Source: Syntrophomonadaceae bacterium
GTDB taxonomy: Bacteria; Bacillota; Syntrophomonadia; Syntrophomonadales; Syntrophomonadaceae
Length of the DNA: 10,894 nt
Direction: 5' to 3'
NCBI GenBank assembly: GCA_012840625.1
Contig: DUSB01000082.1
Location: forward strand, 1 to 10,894
Positions 1-7,663 of the stretch are shown here, one piece after another. A program made the position numbers and the translations under genes. Numbering within the stretch: the first letter of the stretch is position 1; each line of letters opens with the position of its first letter. The notes beneath the pieces were generated by a model that was given only the letters and a program-made list of their open reading frames with translations, did not search any database and had not been told where the DNA came from.

Positions 1-97
1 CAATAAGCCTGTCCCGGATTGTATTTAGACTAGCTTTTTAAGCGCTACATTCTTATCTATTTTTCCTCAATTCCATACTATTGGTAAAAATGCCTTA

Positions 98-145
98 TAA
101 AACAGAAAATAGAATAGGGAAATAGAGTTGCCTCTATTTCCCTAT
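98..145 (-). terminator. Intrinsic terminator after ppdK
   Basis: A perfect 14-bp inverted repeat (arms 114-127 and 132-145) encloses the 4-base loop 128-131. On the minus strand the hairpin is followed by a T-rich run, TCTATTTTCTGTTTT, at 113-99. It starts 29 bases beyond the ppdK stop codon, the position expected for a Rho-independent terminator ending the ccpN-yqfL-ppdK transcript. The stem is AT-rich but long and without mismatch. The plus-strand side is only moderately T-rich, so bidirectional use is possible but not supported by a visible convergent gene. Confidence 0.85.
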
Positions 146-173
146 ATGACTTCTTTTATATAGGTTTATTATG

Positions 174-2819
174 CTATTTGTTTTGGATGGCTGCCTGCGC
201 AGCTGCCAGACGTGCTACTGGAATTCGATAGGGAGAACAGCTCACATAATCCAGATCGATGATATGGCAGAATTCAATCGAACTTGGTTCACCACCATGT
301 TCGCCGCAAATACCCAGGAGAATATCAGAACGGGTTGATCTGGCTTTTTCTACCGCAATCTGCATCAGAGCTCCTACCCCTTTACGATCCAGTACGGCAA
401 AGGGATTGTTCTGAATAATCTTCTTCTCCAGGTAAATGGGCAGGAATTTCCCTTCTGCGTCGTCCCGGCTGAACCCAAAGGTAGTCTGGGTCAGATCGTT
501 GGTCCCAAAAGAGAAAAACTCAGCCTGGGCAGCAATCTCATCAGCGGCAATACAAGCCCTGGGTAATTCCAGCATGGTACCCAGCCGAAAGTCCAGCTCG
601 CCCTGCTTATCCTTTTTAACCTCCTCATAGGTGGTCATGATTTCTTCCTTCAAGAAGGTGAATTCATTCTTATCCATAATCAGGGGCAGCTCTATTTCGG
701 TAAAGGTTTCAACCCCTTCATCTTTCAATAAATACATGGCCTCAAAGATGGCTCTGACCTGCATGACATAGATCTCTGGATACGTGATCCCCAAACGGCA
801 ACCCCGATGTCCCAGCATAGGATTCATTTCTGAAATTTTTTCCACCTTTTTCAGCAGGGTTTCTTTTTCACCGAGAACCTTCGCTTCTGCACCTTTAAAT
901 TTGAGCTCTGCAATCTCTAAGAGCAGGCTTTCCCGGTTAGGTAAAAATTCATGCAGAGGTGGATCCAGAAGGCGAATAGTAACCGGATAGGGAGCCATCG
1001 CTTTTAAAATTCCATAAAAATCATCGCGCTGATAGGGCAGCAATTGATCAAGCGCCGCCTGACGATCTTCCAGACTTTCGGCTAGAATCATTTCCTGCAC
1101 ATACGGCAGCCGTTCCTGTGCCATAAACATATGTTCTGTGCGTGTCAACCCAATACCTTCAGCTCCAAACTCGCGTGCTTTGGAGGCATCTTCAGGGGTA
1201 TCTGCATTGGCACGTACTTTTAATTTCTTTACCTCATCAGCCCACTGTAAGAGGGTCTGAAACTCATCAGAGAGGGTCGGTTCGATCATCGCTACCTCAC
1301 CCAGAATGACATCACCGGTAGCTCCATCAATAGTTAAAGTATCGCCCTTCTTGACTACCTTATCACCGATAGTAAACTGCTGCTTTTCAAGATCAATCTT
1401 AAGCACCTCACAGCCACAAACACAGGGTTTGCCCATTCCACGAGCTACTACAGCTGCGTGGGAAGTCATTCCCCCCCGAGAGGTTAAAACTCCCTGCGCG
1501 TACACAATGCCGTGAATGTCATCAGGCGTGGTTTCGCTACGGACCAGTACCACCTTTTCACCGCGCTCGCCCTCTTTTTCTGCTTCATCAGCATCAAAGA
1601 TAACCTTTCCATAAGCAGCGCCAGGCGAAGCCGGTAAACCTTTAGCCACCGGCTGCACATTAGCACTGGTATCAATCTGACGATGCAGCAACTGGTTAAT
1701 CTGTTCTGCTTCCACCCGTAGCAAGGCTTCTTCTTTACTTATCAAGCCTTCATTAACCATATCAACAGCTATTTTAACTGCCGCCCGGGTAGTTCTCTTG
1801 CCATTACGGGTCTGCAGTATGTAAAGTTTGCCTTTTTCCACTGTAAACTCTATATCCTGCATATCACGGTAGTGTTTTTCCAGATTGAGACAGGTATCTA
1901 AAAACTGCTGGTAAACATCAGGTAGTTCTTCTTTTAATTTAGAAATCGGCATGGGGGTGCGAATACCTGCTACCACATCTTCACCCTGAGCGTTAATCAA
2001 AAACTCGCCATAAAGCTCTTTTTCTCCGGTAGAGGGATCGCGGGTAAAGGCCACCCCTGTACCACAATCATTACCCATGTTCCCAAAGGCCATAGCCTGT
2101 ACATTAACAGCCGTCCCTAAATCTTCAGGTATTTTATTCAGCCGGCGATAATAGTCTGCCCGGGGATTATTCCATGAATCAAAAACAGCTTGAATAGCAA
2201 GAATTAATTGTTCCTGTACATCCTGCGGAAAACTTCGACCCTGTTCCTGCTCCACCAGCTCTTTGTATTCACCAATAATAATCATAAGTTCTTCCGCGGG
2301 GAGTTCATAGTCGAAGATAACACTGAGCTTGCGTTTATGCCTTTCAACAATCTCATCAAACATGGCATGTTCTATACCCAGAACCACATCACTGAACATC
2401 TGGATGAAGCGCCGATAACAATCATAGGCAAAGCGTTCATCACCCGTCAATTTAGCTAATCCCTGTACCGATTCATCGTTCAGCCCCAAATTCAGAATGG
2501 TATCCATCATGCCCGGCATGGAAACGGGCGCACCAGAACGAACTGAAACCAGCAACGGGTTGTCCTTTAAGCCAAAATTCTTGCCCGTGCTTTTCTCCAG
2601 CTCCTGCAGAGCCTGGAACACTTCTTCCAGCATACCGGCCGGAAATTTCCGTCCGGCTGCAATATATTTATTGCAGGCTTCAGTAGTAATGGTAAAACCG
2701 GGGGGAACAGGCAATCCTATATTAGTCATTTCCGCCAGGTTAGCCCCCTTGCCTCCCAACAAGGAACGCATTTTTGCATTACCTTCCTGGAATAAGTAGA
2801 CATATTTTTCCTTAGACAT
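174..2819 (-). CDS. ppdK: Pyruvate,phosphate dikinase (PPDK)
   Basis: Cytoplasmic enzyme that reversibly converts pyruvate, ATP and phosphate to PEP, AMP and pyrophosphate; in anaerobes it can run in either the glycolytic or the gluconeogenic direction. The 881 residues match the usual family length. In order: an N-terminal ATP-grasp nucleotide-binding region (about 1-345, with GGKGANLAEM near 22-31 and the QTRNGKRT end near 336-343), the swivelling phosphohistidine domain (about 390-505) with GGMTSHAAVVARG at 449-461, and a C-terminal PEP/pyruvate TIM barrel (about 510-880) with GICGEHGG at 836-843. His454 is the expected phosphocarrier, Thr452 the expected target of the regulatory protein, and Cys838 the expected catalytic acid. 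The ATG lies 7 bases after AGGAGG (2832-2827), and this site lies inside the end of yqfL, whose stop it overlaps by 8 bases, suggesting translational coupling. All key residues are intact. Confidence 0.98.
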   Translation of the reverse strand: MSKEKYVYLFQEGNAKMRSLLGGKGANLAEMTNIGLPVPPGFTITTEACNKYIAAGRKFPAGMLEEVFQALQELEKSTGKNFGLKDNPLLVSVRSGAPVSMPGMMDTILNLGLNDESVQGLAKLTGDERFAYDCYRRFIQMFSDVVLGIEHAMFDEIVERHKRKLSVIFDYELPAEELMIIIGEYKELVEQEQGRSFPQDVQEQLILAIQAVFDSWNNPRADYYRRLNKIPEDLGTAVNVQAMAFGNMGNDCGTGVAFTRDPSTGEKELYGEFLINAQGEDVVAGIRTPMPISKLKEELPDVYQQFLDTCLNLEKHYRDMQDIEFTVEKGKLYILQTRNGKRTTRAAVKIAVDMVNEGLISKEEALLRVEAEQINQLLHRQIDTSANVQPVAKGLPASPGAAYGKVIFDADEAEKEGERGEKVVLVRSETTPDDIHGIVYAQGVLTSRGGMTSHAAVVARGMGKPCVCGCEVLKIDLEKQQFTIGDKVVKKGDTLTIDGATGDVILGEVAMIEPTLSDEFQTLLQWADEVKKLKVRANADTPEDASKAREFGAEGIGLTRTEHMFMAQERLPYVQEMILAESLEDRQAALDQLLPYQRDDFYGILKAMAPYPVTIRLLDPPLHEFLPNRESLLLEIAELKFKGAEAKVLGEKETLLKKVEKISEMNPMLGHRGCRLGITYPEIYVMQVRAIFEAMYLLKDEGVETFTEIELPLIMDKNEFTFLKEEIMTTYEEVKKDKQGELDFRLGTMLELPRACIAADEIAAQAEFFSFGTNDLTQTTFGFSRDDAEGKFLPIYLEKKIIQNNPFAVLDRKGVGALMQIAVEKARSTRSDILLGICGEHGGEPSSIEFCHIIDLDYVSCSPYRIPVARLAAAQAAIQNK

Positions 2820-3633
2820 TGCTTAACCTCCTGTAGTATATTTCCAGTATTTTGCTGGCTGTTTCTTCAACAGCTCGATTGGTAACATCAATAACCGGGC
2901 AGCCCAGTTTCTTCATCAGGGAATCGGCATACTCCAGTTCCTCCATGATGCGCTCCGGGTTGGCATATGAAGCCTGCCCTTTAAGCCCCAGAGTTTTTAA
3001 TCTTTCGGTACGAATTTGGTTTAATTGCTCGGGGCGAATGATCAAACCGATCACTTTACCCTTTTCAACCTGGAAAAGTTCCTCCGGTGGAGGCACTTCC
3101 GGTACCAGCGGAACATTAGCAACTTTGATGCGTTTATGGGCCAGATACATGGATAAAGGCGTTTTTGAGGTCCGTGAAACACCTACCAGCACAATATCCG
3201 CCAGAAGAATTCCACGCGGATCCTTGCCATCATCATATCGAACCGCAAATTCTACTGCTTCCACGCGGCGATAATACATTTCATCGATCTTGCGTAACAA
3301 GCCGGGTTCCCGCCGCGGTTCAATATTACTGGCCTGTTTAAAAGCTTCAATTATAGGACCGAGGATATCTACACACACCACGTTTGCTTTAGCTGCTTCT
3401 GCTTCCAGATGCTGGCTGAGATCTTCTAAAACCAGGGTATAAGCAATCAAATAGTTTAATTGACTGGCCTTATAAACGATTTCATCCAATGTCTCCGTAT
3501 CTGAAATATTTGGTACCCTGCGTATTTCCATGCCCCCAGAATTAAACTGACTGGCAGCGGCTCTAACTACCATTTCAGCAGTTTCACCGATGGAATCAGA
3601 AACAATATAGACCCCTGGTAGGTGGTTTCCCAA
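2812..3633 (-). CDS. yqfL: PPDK regulatory protein (bifunctional kinase/pyrophosphorylase, DUF299)
   Basis: Family members inactivate PPDK by ADP-dependent phosphorylation of a threonine beside the catalytic histidine and reactivate it by phosphate-dependent dephosphorylation. The 273-residue protein begins with the typical segment VYIVSDSIGETAE (8-20) and carries the P-loop GVSRTSKTPLS at 151-161. The C-terminal VIDVTNRAVEETA (248-260) is also typical. The start is TTG (3633-3631), 8 bases after AAGGGGG (3648-3642); the closer-looking ATG at 3652 is out of frame and hits a stop after four codons. The gene lies 18 bases after the ccpN-like gene and overlaps ppdK by 8 bases. The adjacent ppdK contains the matching Thr452/His454 target, which favours PPDK rather than PEP synthase as partner. 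In Bacillus the orthologue also follows ccpN, but there no ppdK adjoins it. Confidence 0.95.
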   Translation of the reverse strand: MGNHLPGVYIVSDSIGETAEMVVRAAASQFNSGGMEIRRVPNISDTETLDEIVYKASQLNYLIAYTLVLEDLSQHLEAEAAKANVVCVDILGPIIEAFKQASNIEPRREPGLLRKIDEMYYRRVEAVEFAVRYDDGKDPRGILLADIVLVGVSRTSKTPLSMYLAHKRIKVANVPLVPEVPPPEELFQVEKGKVIGLIIRPEQLNQIRTERLKTLGLKGQASYANPERIMEELEYADSLMKKLGCPVIDVTNRAVEETASKILEIYYRRLSNV

Positions 3634-3651
3634 TTCGCTAACCCCCTTGCA

Positions 3652-4290
3652 TTATTCAAGTGCCAAATCGAGAAATAGACGTGCGATATTGGTCTTGGTA
3701 ACACGTCCTACGACTTCCTGCCGTTCCTCTCCTGGCATACCGATATAATATTTTACCACCGGCAGGCTGTCGACTTCATGCTCAACGATTTTTCGCACTG
3801 CCTCCACAGCGGTCTCATCCATGGAAGTGGTAATAACGTTCGGCCGACGGGTCATAATTACAGAAACAGGCACTTTATGAATATCCGCCTGCCCCAGTGT
3901 AGTTTTTAAGAGGTCCTTGCGGGAAACAATACCGGTTAAAAAACCATCATTATCGACCACAAAAACACTGCCGGTATCTTCAACAAAAAGGGTGACAATC
4001 GCATCATAAATACTGCAATCTTCACGCACTACAACCGCCATGGACATAATATCTTTCACCCGATATTTGTTTAAAATCTTATGAATATGGTTATCCAGGC
4101 TGTCAGTTTTAAAGGTATATCCAACCCTGGGCTTGGCTTCAAGAAAACCAGACATGGTTAATACAGCCAGGTCAGGTCTCAAGGTTGCACGGGTCACGTC
4201 TAACTTTTCGGCAATGTTTTCCCCGGTAATAGGACCATTGTTTTTTACAATTTTCAGGATTTTTTCCTGCCTTTCGCTAAGTTCGATCAT
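3652..4290 (-). CDS. ccpN: CcpN-like transcriptional regulator (HTH plus two CBS domains)
   Basis: Probable DNA-binding regulator of central carbon genes. CcpN of Bacillus represses gluconeogenic genes (gapB, pckA) and responds to nucleotide state; the same role here is inferred from homology and neighbours. The 212-residue protein has an N-terminal winged helix (about 3-60) with recognition-helix sequence TRATLRPDLAVLTMSGFL at 33-50, followed by two CBS domains (about 76-132 and 142-206), which in this family bind adenine nucleotides. I chose ATG 4290 because GGTGGTGA (4300-4293) lies just before it; the GTG at 4299 would add three residues, has no ribosome binding site and lies inside that site. 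The gene sits 93 bases after the glyS stop and 18 bases before yqfL. A 6-bp RNA stem (4298-4303 with 4318-4323) could partly cover its ribosome binding site. Confidence 0.9.
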   Translation of the reverse strand: MIELSERQEKILKIVKNNGPITGENIAEKLDVTRATLRPDLAVLTMSGFLEAKPRVGYTFKTDSLDNHIHKILNKYRVKDIMSMAVVVREDCSIYDAIVTLFVEDTGSVFVVDNDGFLTGIVSRKDLLKTTLGQADIHKVPVSVIMTRRPNVITTSMDETAVEAVRKIVEHEVDSLPVVKYYIGMPGEERQEVVGRVTKTNIARLFLDLALE

Positions 4291-4334
4291 GTTCACCACC
4301 CAATTATGCTATACTGTTTGGGCTAATTAACCTC

Positions 4335-4363
4335 ATTATACATACTATATTGACTAAAAAAAA
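4335..4363 (-). promoter_or_regulatory. Possible internal promoter before ccpN
   Basis: On the minus strand a perfect -10 box TATAAT lies at 4340-4335, about 45 bases before the ccpN start. The -35 position at 17-bp spacing (4363-4358) is only TTTTTT, a poor match. No terminator separates glyS from this point, so the promoter would add to, not replace, readthrough. The 93-base gap also holds the 14-base AT palindrome TAAAAATATTTTTA at 4373-4386, which includes the glyS stop codon. Confidence 0.35.
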
Positions 4364-4383
4364 TCCTGTTTCTAAAAATATTT

Positions 4384-6456
4384 TTATATATTAACCAATT
4401 TACTAAAATCAGCAATACTCAAACAGACCAGGGTAATAGATTTCAGCAGGCCTAAACGAGACGCCTTGAGCTGTTCATCTTCAACCATAACCATAACCGT
4501 ATCAAAAAAACGGTCCAGTTGAGGACGCAAACTGGCTATTTGTTGAAGGGCTGCCTCATACTGTCCTGCTTTTATTTTCCTATGCAGCTCATCTTCCATG
4601 TTTTTCCAGGTCTTATACAGAAGCTTTTCGGTTTCATCGACGAGGACATTCTCATCTACACTGCTGGCTGCCCATTTTTTACTGAGGTTGTTGCAGCGAT
4701 TAAAAACAATCATGAAGGATTCCATATAAGGTTGTTTTTTAGCCTTTTGCAGCACTGTAGCTCGATGAAGCAGATCAGCCAAGTCTGCTTGCGGTAAACC
4801 AAGCACCGCCTCAACCACATCGTAGCTGAATCCGCGTTCCAGCATGACACCACGTAAACGTTGTTTAATGAAATCCAATAGCTCAGCAGTGGTTTCTTCC
4901 ATAGACAAGTCCGGATCAATTAAGGAGAAATTCCGATAAGCAGCTTCGAACAAAGGCTGTAGGTCAACCTTAAAATCGTTTTCCAGTATGATATTGACCA
5001 TACCCAGAGCCTGTCGCCTCAAGGCATATGGATCTTGCGAGCCAGTAGGACGAATACCAATACAAAAACAGCCGGTCAGATTATCAATTTTTTCAGCCAA
5101 TGAAAGCAGTATACCAGTTTCCGTTGTGGGCAAATCATCCCCGGCAAAACGGGGCAGGTAGTGTTCGAAGATTGCCGTCGCCACTTCCTCTGACTCCCCG
5201 CTCTTATGTGCATAATACTGCCCCATAACTCCCTGCAGCTCTGGAAATTCATAGACCATACTGCTGACTAGGTCAGCTTTGCACAGGTAGGCAGCCCGCC
5301 GGGCCTCTTCAAAGTTTGAAAGGCCGAAGACATCCACCAGTACCTCCATCAGTGCTTGCAGACGATGTACTTTATCGGCCAGACTTCCCAGACGTTCATG
5401 GAATAAAACTTCTTCCAGATCGGGTACGAAAGACTCCAAAGGCTGTTTGGTGTCTTCTTCCCAAAAAAACAGAGCATCCTCCAGGCGCGCTTTCAAAACC
5501 CGCTCATTTCCTGCCCGCACCACATCCAGACAGTAGTCCGTTCCATTCCTAACTCCAATAAAACCGGGCATCAATTTTTCTTCCTGATCAAAAACAGGAA
5601 TATAACGCTGATGCTCAATCATAGAAGTGGTCAGTACCTCAGGAGGCAGCTCCAGATAAGAGGGGGAAAACTTACCATAAAAGGCGGTAGGATACTCGAT
5701 CAAGTAATTGATCTCTTCCAGCAATTTATGGTTCTTTATCGCACGTCCCCCAAGCTGCCGGGCTATTTCCTGTACCTGCTGCCATACCCTATCTTTTCTC
5801 TCCTGCGGATCCAGAATCACATAGGCCTCTTTAAGTATATGATAATAATTGGGAATATTATCTACTTTTTTTGCCTGTGGGGATAAAAAACGGTGTCCGT
5901 AGGTAAACGGTTGACTATGAACATTGGCTACTTCCATGTCCACCACTTGCTCTCCATAGAGGGCTAAAATCCAGCGAATGGGGCGGGCAAAACGCTGTTG
6001 ATAATAAGCCCAGCGCATCGATTTAGGAAAAGAAAGAGCCTGGATCATACTCAACAATATCTCCGGCAGTAAATCAATGGTCTTTTGCCCCTCTTCCCTT
6101 TTAACCGCAAAAAGATAATCGCTACCGTTTTGTTCTTCGATGATTAAATCAGCCACGTCCATGCCCTGACTGCGGGCAAAACCCAGTGCCGCTTTTGTCG
6201 GCTGCCCCTGCTGGTCAAAAGCAGCACTCTTTCTGGGCCCACGGGTTTTTAAATGTGCATCCTGCTGCTTATCGGCCAGTTCATCAATATGCAAAACTAT
6301 GCGGCGTGGTGTGCCATAACTGTGAATGGCGGCAAAGGAAATTCTTTTTTCCTCCAATTTCTGCCTGGCAATCTCTTTTAAATCCTGCAACGCCGGGTCC
6401 ATAAAAGCAGCTGGCATTTCTTCCACACCAATTTCCAGCAGTAGATCTCTATTCAT
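4384..6456 (-). CDS. glyS: Glycyl-tRNA synthetase beta subunit
   Basis: Large subunit of the bacterial alpha2beta2 glycyl-tRNA synthetase, which recognises tRNA-Gly while the alpha subunit activates glycine. The 690 residues match the family length. Recognisable segments are the N-terminal LLLEIGVEEMPA (5-16), YGTPRR (47-52), the region NERVLKARLEDALFFWEEDT (317-336), FHERLGSLADK (352-362) within the HD-like region, DPYALRRQALG (475-485), and a C-terminal DALR-type anticodon-binding region (about 590-685, with VMVEDEQLKASRLGLL at 656-671). The ATG lies 9 bases after GGAGG within GGAGGTGA (6470-6463), a near-perfect site located inside glyQ. It overlaps glyQ by 8 bases, so the subunits are probably made in coupled amounts. 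Expression depends on the glycine T-box upstream of glyQ. Confidence 0.98.
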   Translation of the reverse strand: MNRDLLLEIGVEEMPAAFMDPALQDLKEIARQKLEEKRISFAAIHSYGTPRRIVLHIDELADKQQDAHLKTRGPRKSAAFDQQGQPTKAALGFARSQGMDVADLIIEEQNGSDYLFAVKREEGQKTIDLLPEILLSMIQALSFPKSMRWAYYQQRFARPIRWILALYGEQVVDMEVANVHSQPFTYGHRFLSPQAKKVDNIPNYYHILKEAYVILDPQERKDRVWQQVQEIARQLGGRAIKNHKLLEEINYLIEYPTAFYGKFSPSYLELPPEVLTTSMIEHQRYIPVFDQEEKLMPGFIGVRNGTDYCLDVVRAGNERVLKARLEDALFFWEEDTKQPLESFVPDLEEVLFHERLGSLADKVHRLQALMEVLVDVFGLSNFEEARRAAYLCKADLVSSMVYEFPELQGVMGQYYAHKSGESEEVATAIFEHYLPRFAGDDLPTTETGILLSLAEKIDNLTGCFCIGIRPTGSQDPYALRRQALGMVNIILENDFKVDLQPLFEAAYRNFSLIDPDLSMEETTAELLDFIKQRLRGVMLERGFSYDVVEAVLGLPQADLADLLHRATVLQKAKKQPYMESFMIVFNRCNNLSKKWAASSVDENVLVDETEKLLYKTWKNMEDELHRKIKAGQYEAALQQIASLRPQLDRFFDTVMVMVEDEQLKASRLGLLKSITLVCLSIADFSKLVNI

Positions 6457-7369
6457 GATCAGTCACCTCCCGCTCGGCCAGGAGCTCAGACCTTAACTTC
6501 TCATCTTTAATCAAAGGAAACCCCAGCTTTTGCCTCTGTTCCATGTATTCTCTGGCTACCATTCTGGCCAGATTGCGAATTCTTAAAATATATCCTGTGC
6601 GTTCAGTCACACTTATCGCTCCCCGAGCATCCAGCAGGTTAAATAAGTGCGAGCACTTCAATACATAGTCATACGCTGGCTGCGGAAGCTTTAATGACAC
6701 AATGCGTTCAGCCTCACCCTCACACAGATTAAACATCTGCATGAGAGTTTCTACATCGGCCGTTTCAAAATTATAAATAGAGTAATCAATCTCTGCCTGA
6801 TGATGAACATCCCCATAAGAAATCCCATCCACCCATTCGATATCATAAACATTATCCTTATTCTGGATATACATGGCGATGCGTTCAATACCATAGGTAA
6901 TTTCAGCACAAACCGGATAGCAATCAAAACCACCACACTGCTGGAAATAAGTAAACTGGGTAATTTCCATGCCATCCAGCCAGATTTCCCAGCCCAGACC
7001 CCAGGCTCCCAGGGTAGGGGATTCCCAATTATCCTCTACCAGACGTATATCATGCTGCTGGGGGTCAATTCCCAGGCGGTATAAACTTTCCATATAGAGA
7101 TCAATAACATTATCAGGCGAGGGCTTTAAAATAACTTGAAATTGATAATAATGCTGTAAGCGATTGGGGTTTTCACCGTAGCGCCCATCAGTGGGACGTC
7201 TGGAAGGTTCAACATAGGCGACGTTCCATGGTTCAGGTCCCAGGGCCCGCAAAAATGTAGCCGGGTTCATGGTACCAGCACCTTTTTCCACGTCATAAGG
7301 CTGTTGAAGAATACAGCCCTGCTCACCCCAGTATTCCTGAAGCACCATGATAATCTGCTGGAAATTCAT
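6449..7369 (-). CDS. glyQ: Glycyl-tRNA synthetase alpha subunit
   Basis: Catalytic class II subunit that activates glycine with ATP and, with GlyS, charges tRNA-Gly. The 306-residue protein starts MNFQQIIMVLQEYWGEQGC, as is typical, contains the class II motif 2 region EPSRRPTDGRYGENPNRLQ (54-72) and a motif 3-like segment TYGIERIAMY (158-167). The ATG at 7369 lies 11 bases after AAGGAGG (7387-7381). The frame stays open upstream to a GTG at 7420, but that extension translates the T-box terminator and has no homology. The gene is first in the glyQ-glyS pair and sits directly behind the T-box leader, so uncharged tRNA-Gly should raise its expression. Confidence 0.98.
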   Translation of the reverse strand: MNFQQIIMVLQEYWGEQGCILQQPYDVEKGAGTMNPATFLRALGPEPWNVAYVEPSRRPTDGRYGENPNRLQHYYQFQVILKPSPDNVIDLYMESLYRLGIDPQQHDIRLVEDNWESPTLGAWGLGWEIWLDGMEITQFTYFQQCGGFDCYPVCAEITYGIERIAMYIQNKDNVYDIEWVDGISYGDVHHQAEIDYSIYNFETADVETLMQMFNLCEGEAERIVSLKLPQPAYDYVLKCSHLFNLLDARGAISVTERTGYILRIRNLARMVAREYMEQRQKLGFPLIKDEKLRSELLAEREVTDHE

Positions 7370-7387
7370 ATATACTATAACCTCCTT

Positions 7388-7610
7388 TAAAAAAATAAAT
7401 AAAAAGAGCCCTGTAACCACCAGGGACGGGATTGTTCCCGCGGTTCCACCCTGTTTGGCACATGGCCCACCTCAAAAGCAGGTTTTACTAACTGGCGGCT
7501 GCCAGTTTTCCTCCTGGGACTTCAAAGTGCCTTCAGCTACCATAATGCCAGTTTACACCTGCTCCAGCTCTCTGTAATATTGGTAAGCTTACTTCTCTTC
7601 TGCATCGTCC
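7388..7610 (-). promoter_or_regulatory. Glycine T-box leader (tRNA-Gly riboswitch) of glyQS
   Basis: The leader senses uncharged tRNA-Gly and prevents premature termination ahead of glyQ. Stem I runs from GGAC (7610-7607) to GTCC (7520-7517). It contains the AGTA element (7593-7590), the helix AGCTTACC/GGTAGCT (7589-7582 with 7541-7535), the distal AGAGA (7573-7569) and the GGTG element (7559-7556). The specifier loop reads GAAGGCAC, with GGC at 7531-7529 (glycine) followed by A, as in known T-boxes. A perfect 7-bp stem III follows (7507-7490). There is no stem II, as in the glyQS class. The T-box sequence AGGGTGGAACCGCGGG lies at 7452-7437. The antiterminator pairs CAGGG (7453-7449) with CCCTG (7425-7421), with bulge TGGAACC and inner helix CGGGA/TCCCG. 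Confidence 0.95.
7391..7425 (-). terminator. T-box regulated terminator before glyQ
   Basis: On the minus strand CCCTG (7425-7421) can pair with CAGGG (7413-7409) across a 7-base loop, followed by CTC and the run TTTTTATTTATTTTT (7405-7391). The same CCCTG is the 3' strand of the antiterminator, so the two folds exclude each other. The visible terminator stem is only 5 bp, short for an intrinsic terminator, though its U-run is long. The run leads directly into the glyQ ribosome binding site. Confidence 0.75.
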
Positions 7611-7615
7611 GCTAT

Positions 7616-7644
7616 ACTATAAAATTCATACCATAGTTTAACAA
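7616..7644 (-). promoter_or_regulatory. Candidate glyQS promoter, proximal
   Basis: TTGTTA (7644-7639) and TATAGT (7621-7616) are separated by 17 bp. The -10 matches 5 of 6 and the -35 matches 4 of 6 of the vegetative consensus. The start point would fall near 7610-7608, almost at the first base of T-box stem I, which is tight but possible. Confidence 0.5.
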
Positions 7645-7663
7645 CCACCTGATGGCTTGTCAA
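7635..7663 (-). promoter_or_regulatory. Candidate glyQS promoter, distal
   Basis: A perfect -35 TTGACA (7663-7658) is followed after 17 bp by TAAACT (7640-7635), a 4 of 6 match to the -10 consensus. The start point would be near 7628, leaving about 18 bases before T-box stem I, a comfortable leader. The -35 lies inside the last codons of recO. It overlaps the proximal candidate, so the two are probably alternatives or a tandem pair. Confidence 0.5.

Noticed and set aside
1..97. Possible promoter for the next gene to the left
   Set aside because: I found no pair of -35 and -10 boxes with good spacing, and the next gene is outside the window.
98..107. GKTGSS in the unknown protein (residues 102-107) read as a Walker A nucleotide-binding loop
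   Set aside because: The pattern requires Gly or Ala five residues before GK; Asp is found there. The coordinates given here are residue numbers in the protein encoded at 8431-9351.
2852..3274. Plus-strand open frame of 140 codons opposite yqfL
   Set aside because: It is antisense to a clear conserved gene and has no recognisable protein features; the same holds for the other plus-strand frames, including 9704-10069.
3640..3652. ATG overlapping the ccpN stop codon as start of yqfL
   Set aside because: It is out of frame with yqfL and reaches a stop after four codons.
5698..5713. Inverted repeat GATCAA-gtaa-TTGATC inside glyS
   Set aside because: It is short, in the middle of a conserved coding region and has no T-run, so it is probably chance.
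7370..7420. Upstream extension of glyQ to a GTG, adding 17 residues
   Set aside because: It translates the T-box terminator and its U-run, and the proper ribosome site lies just before ATG 7369.
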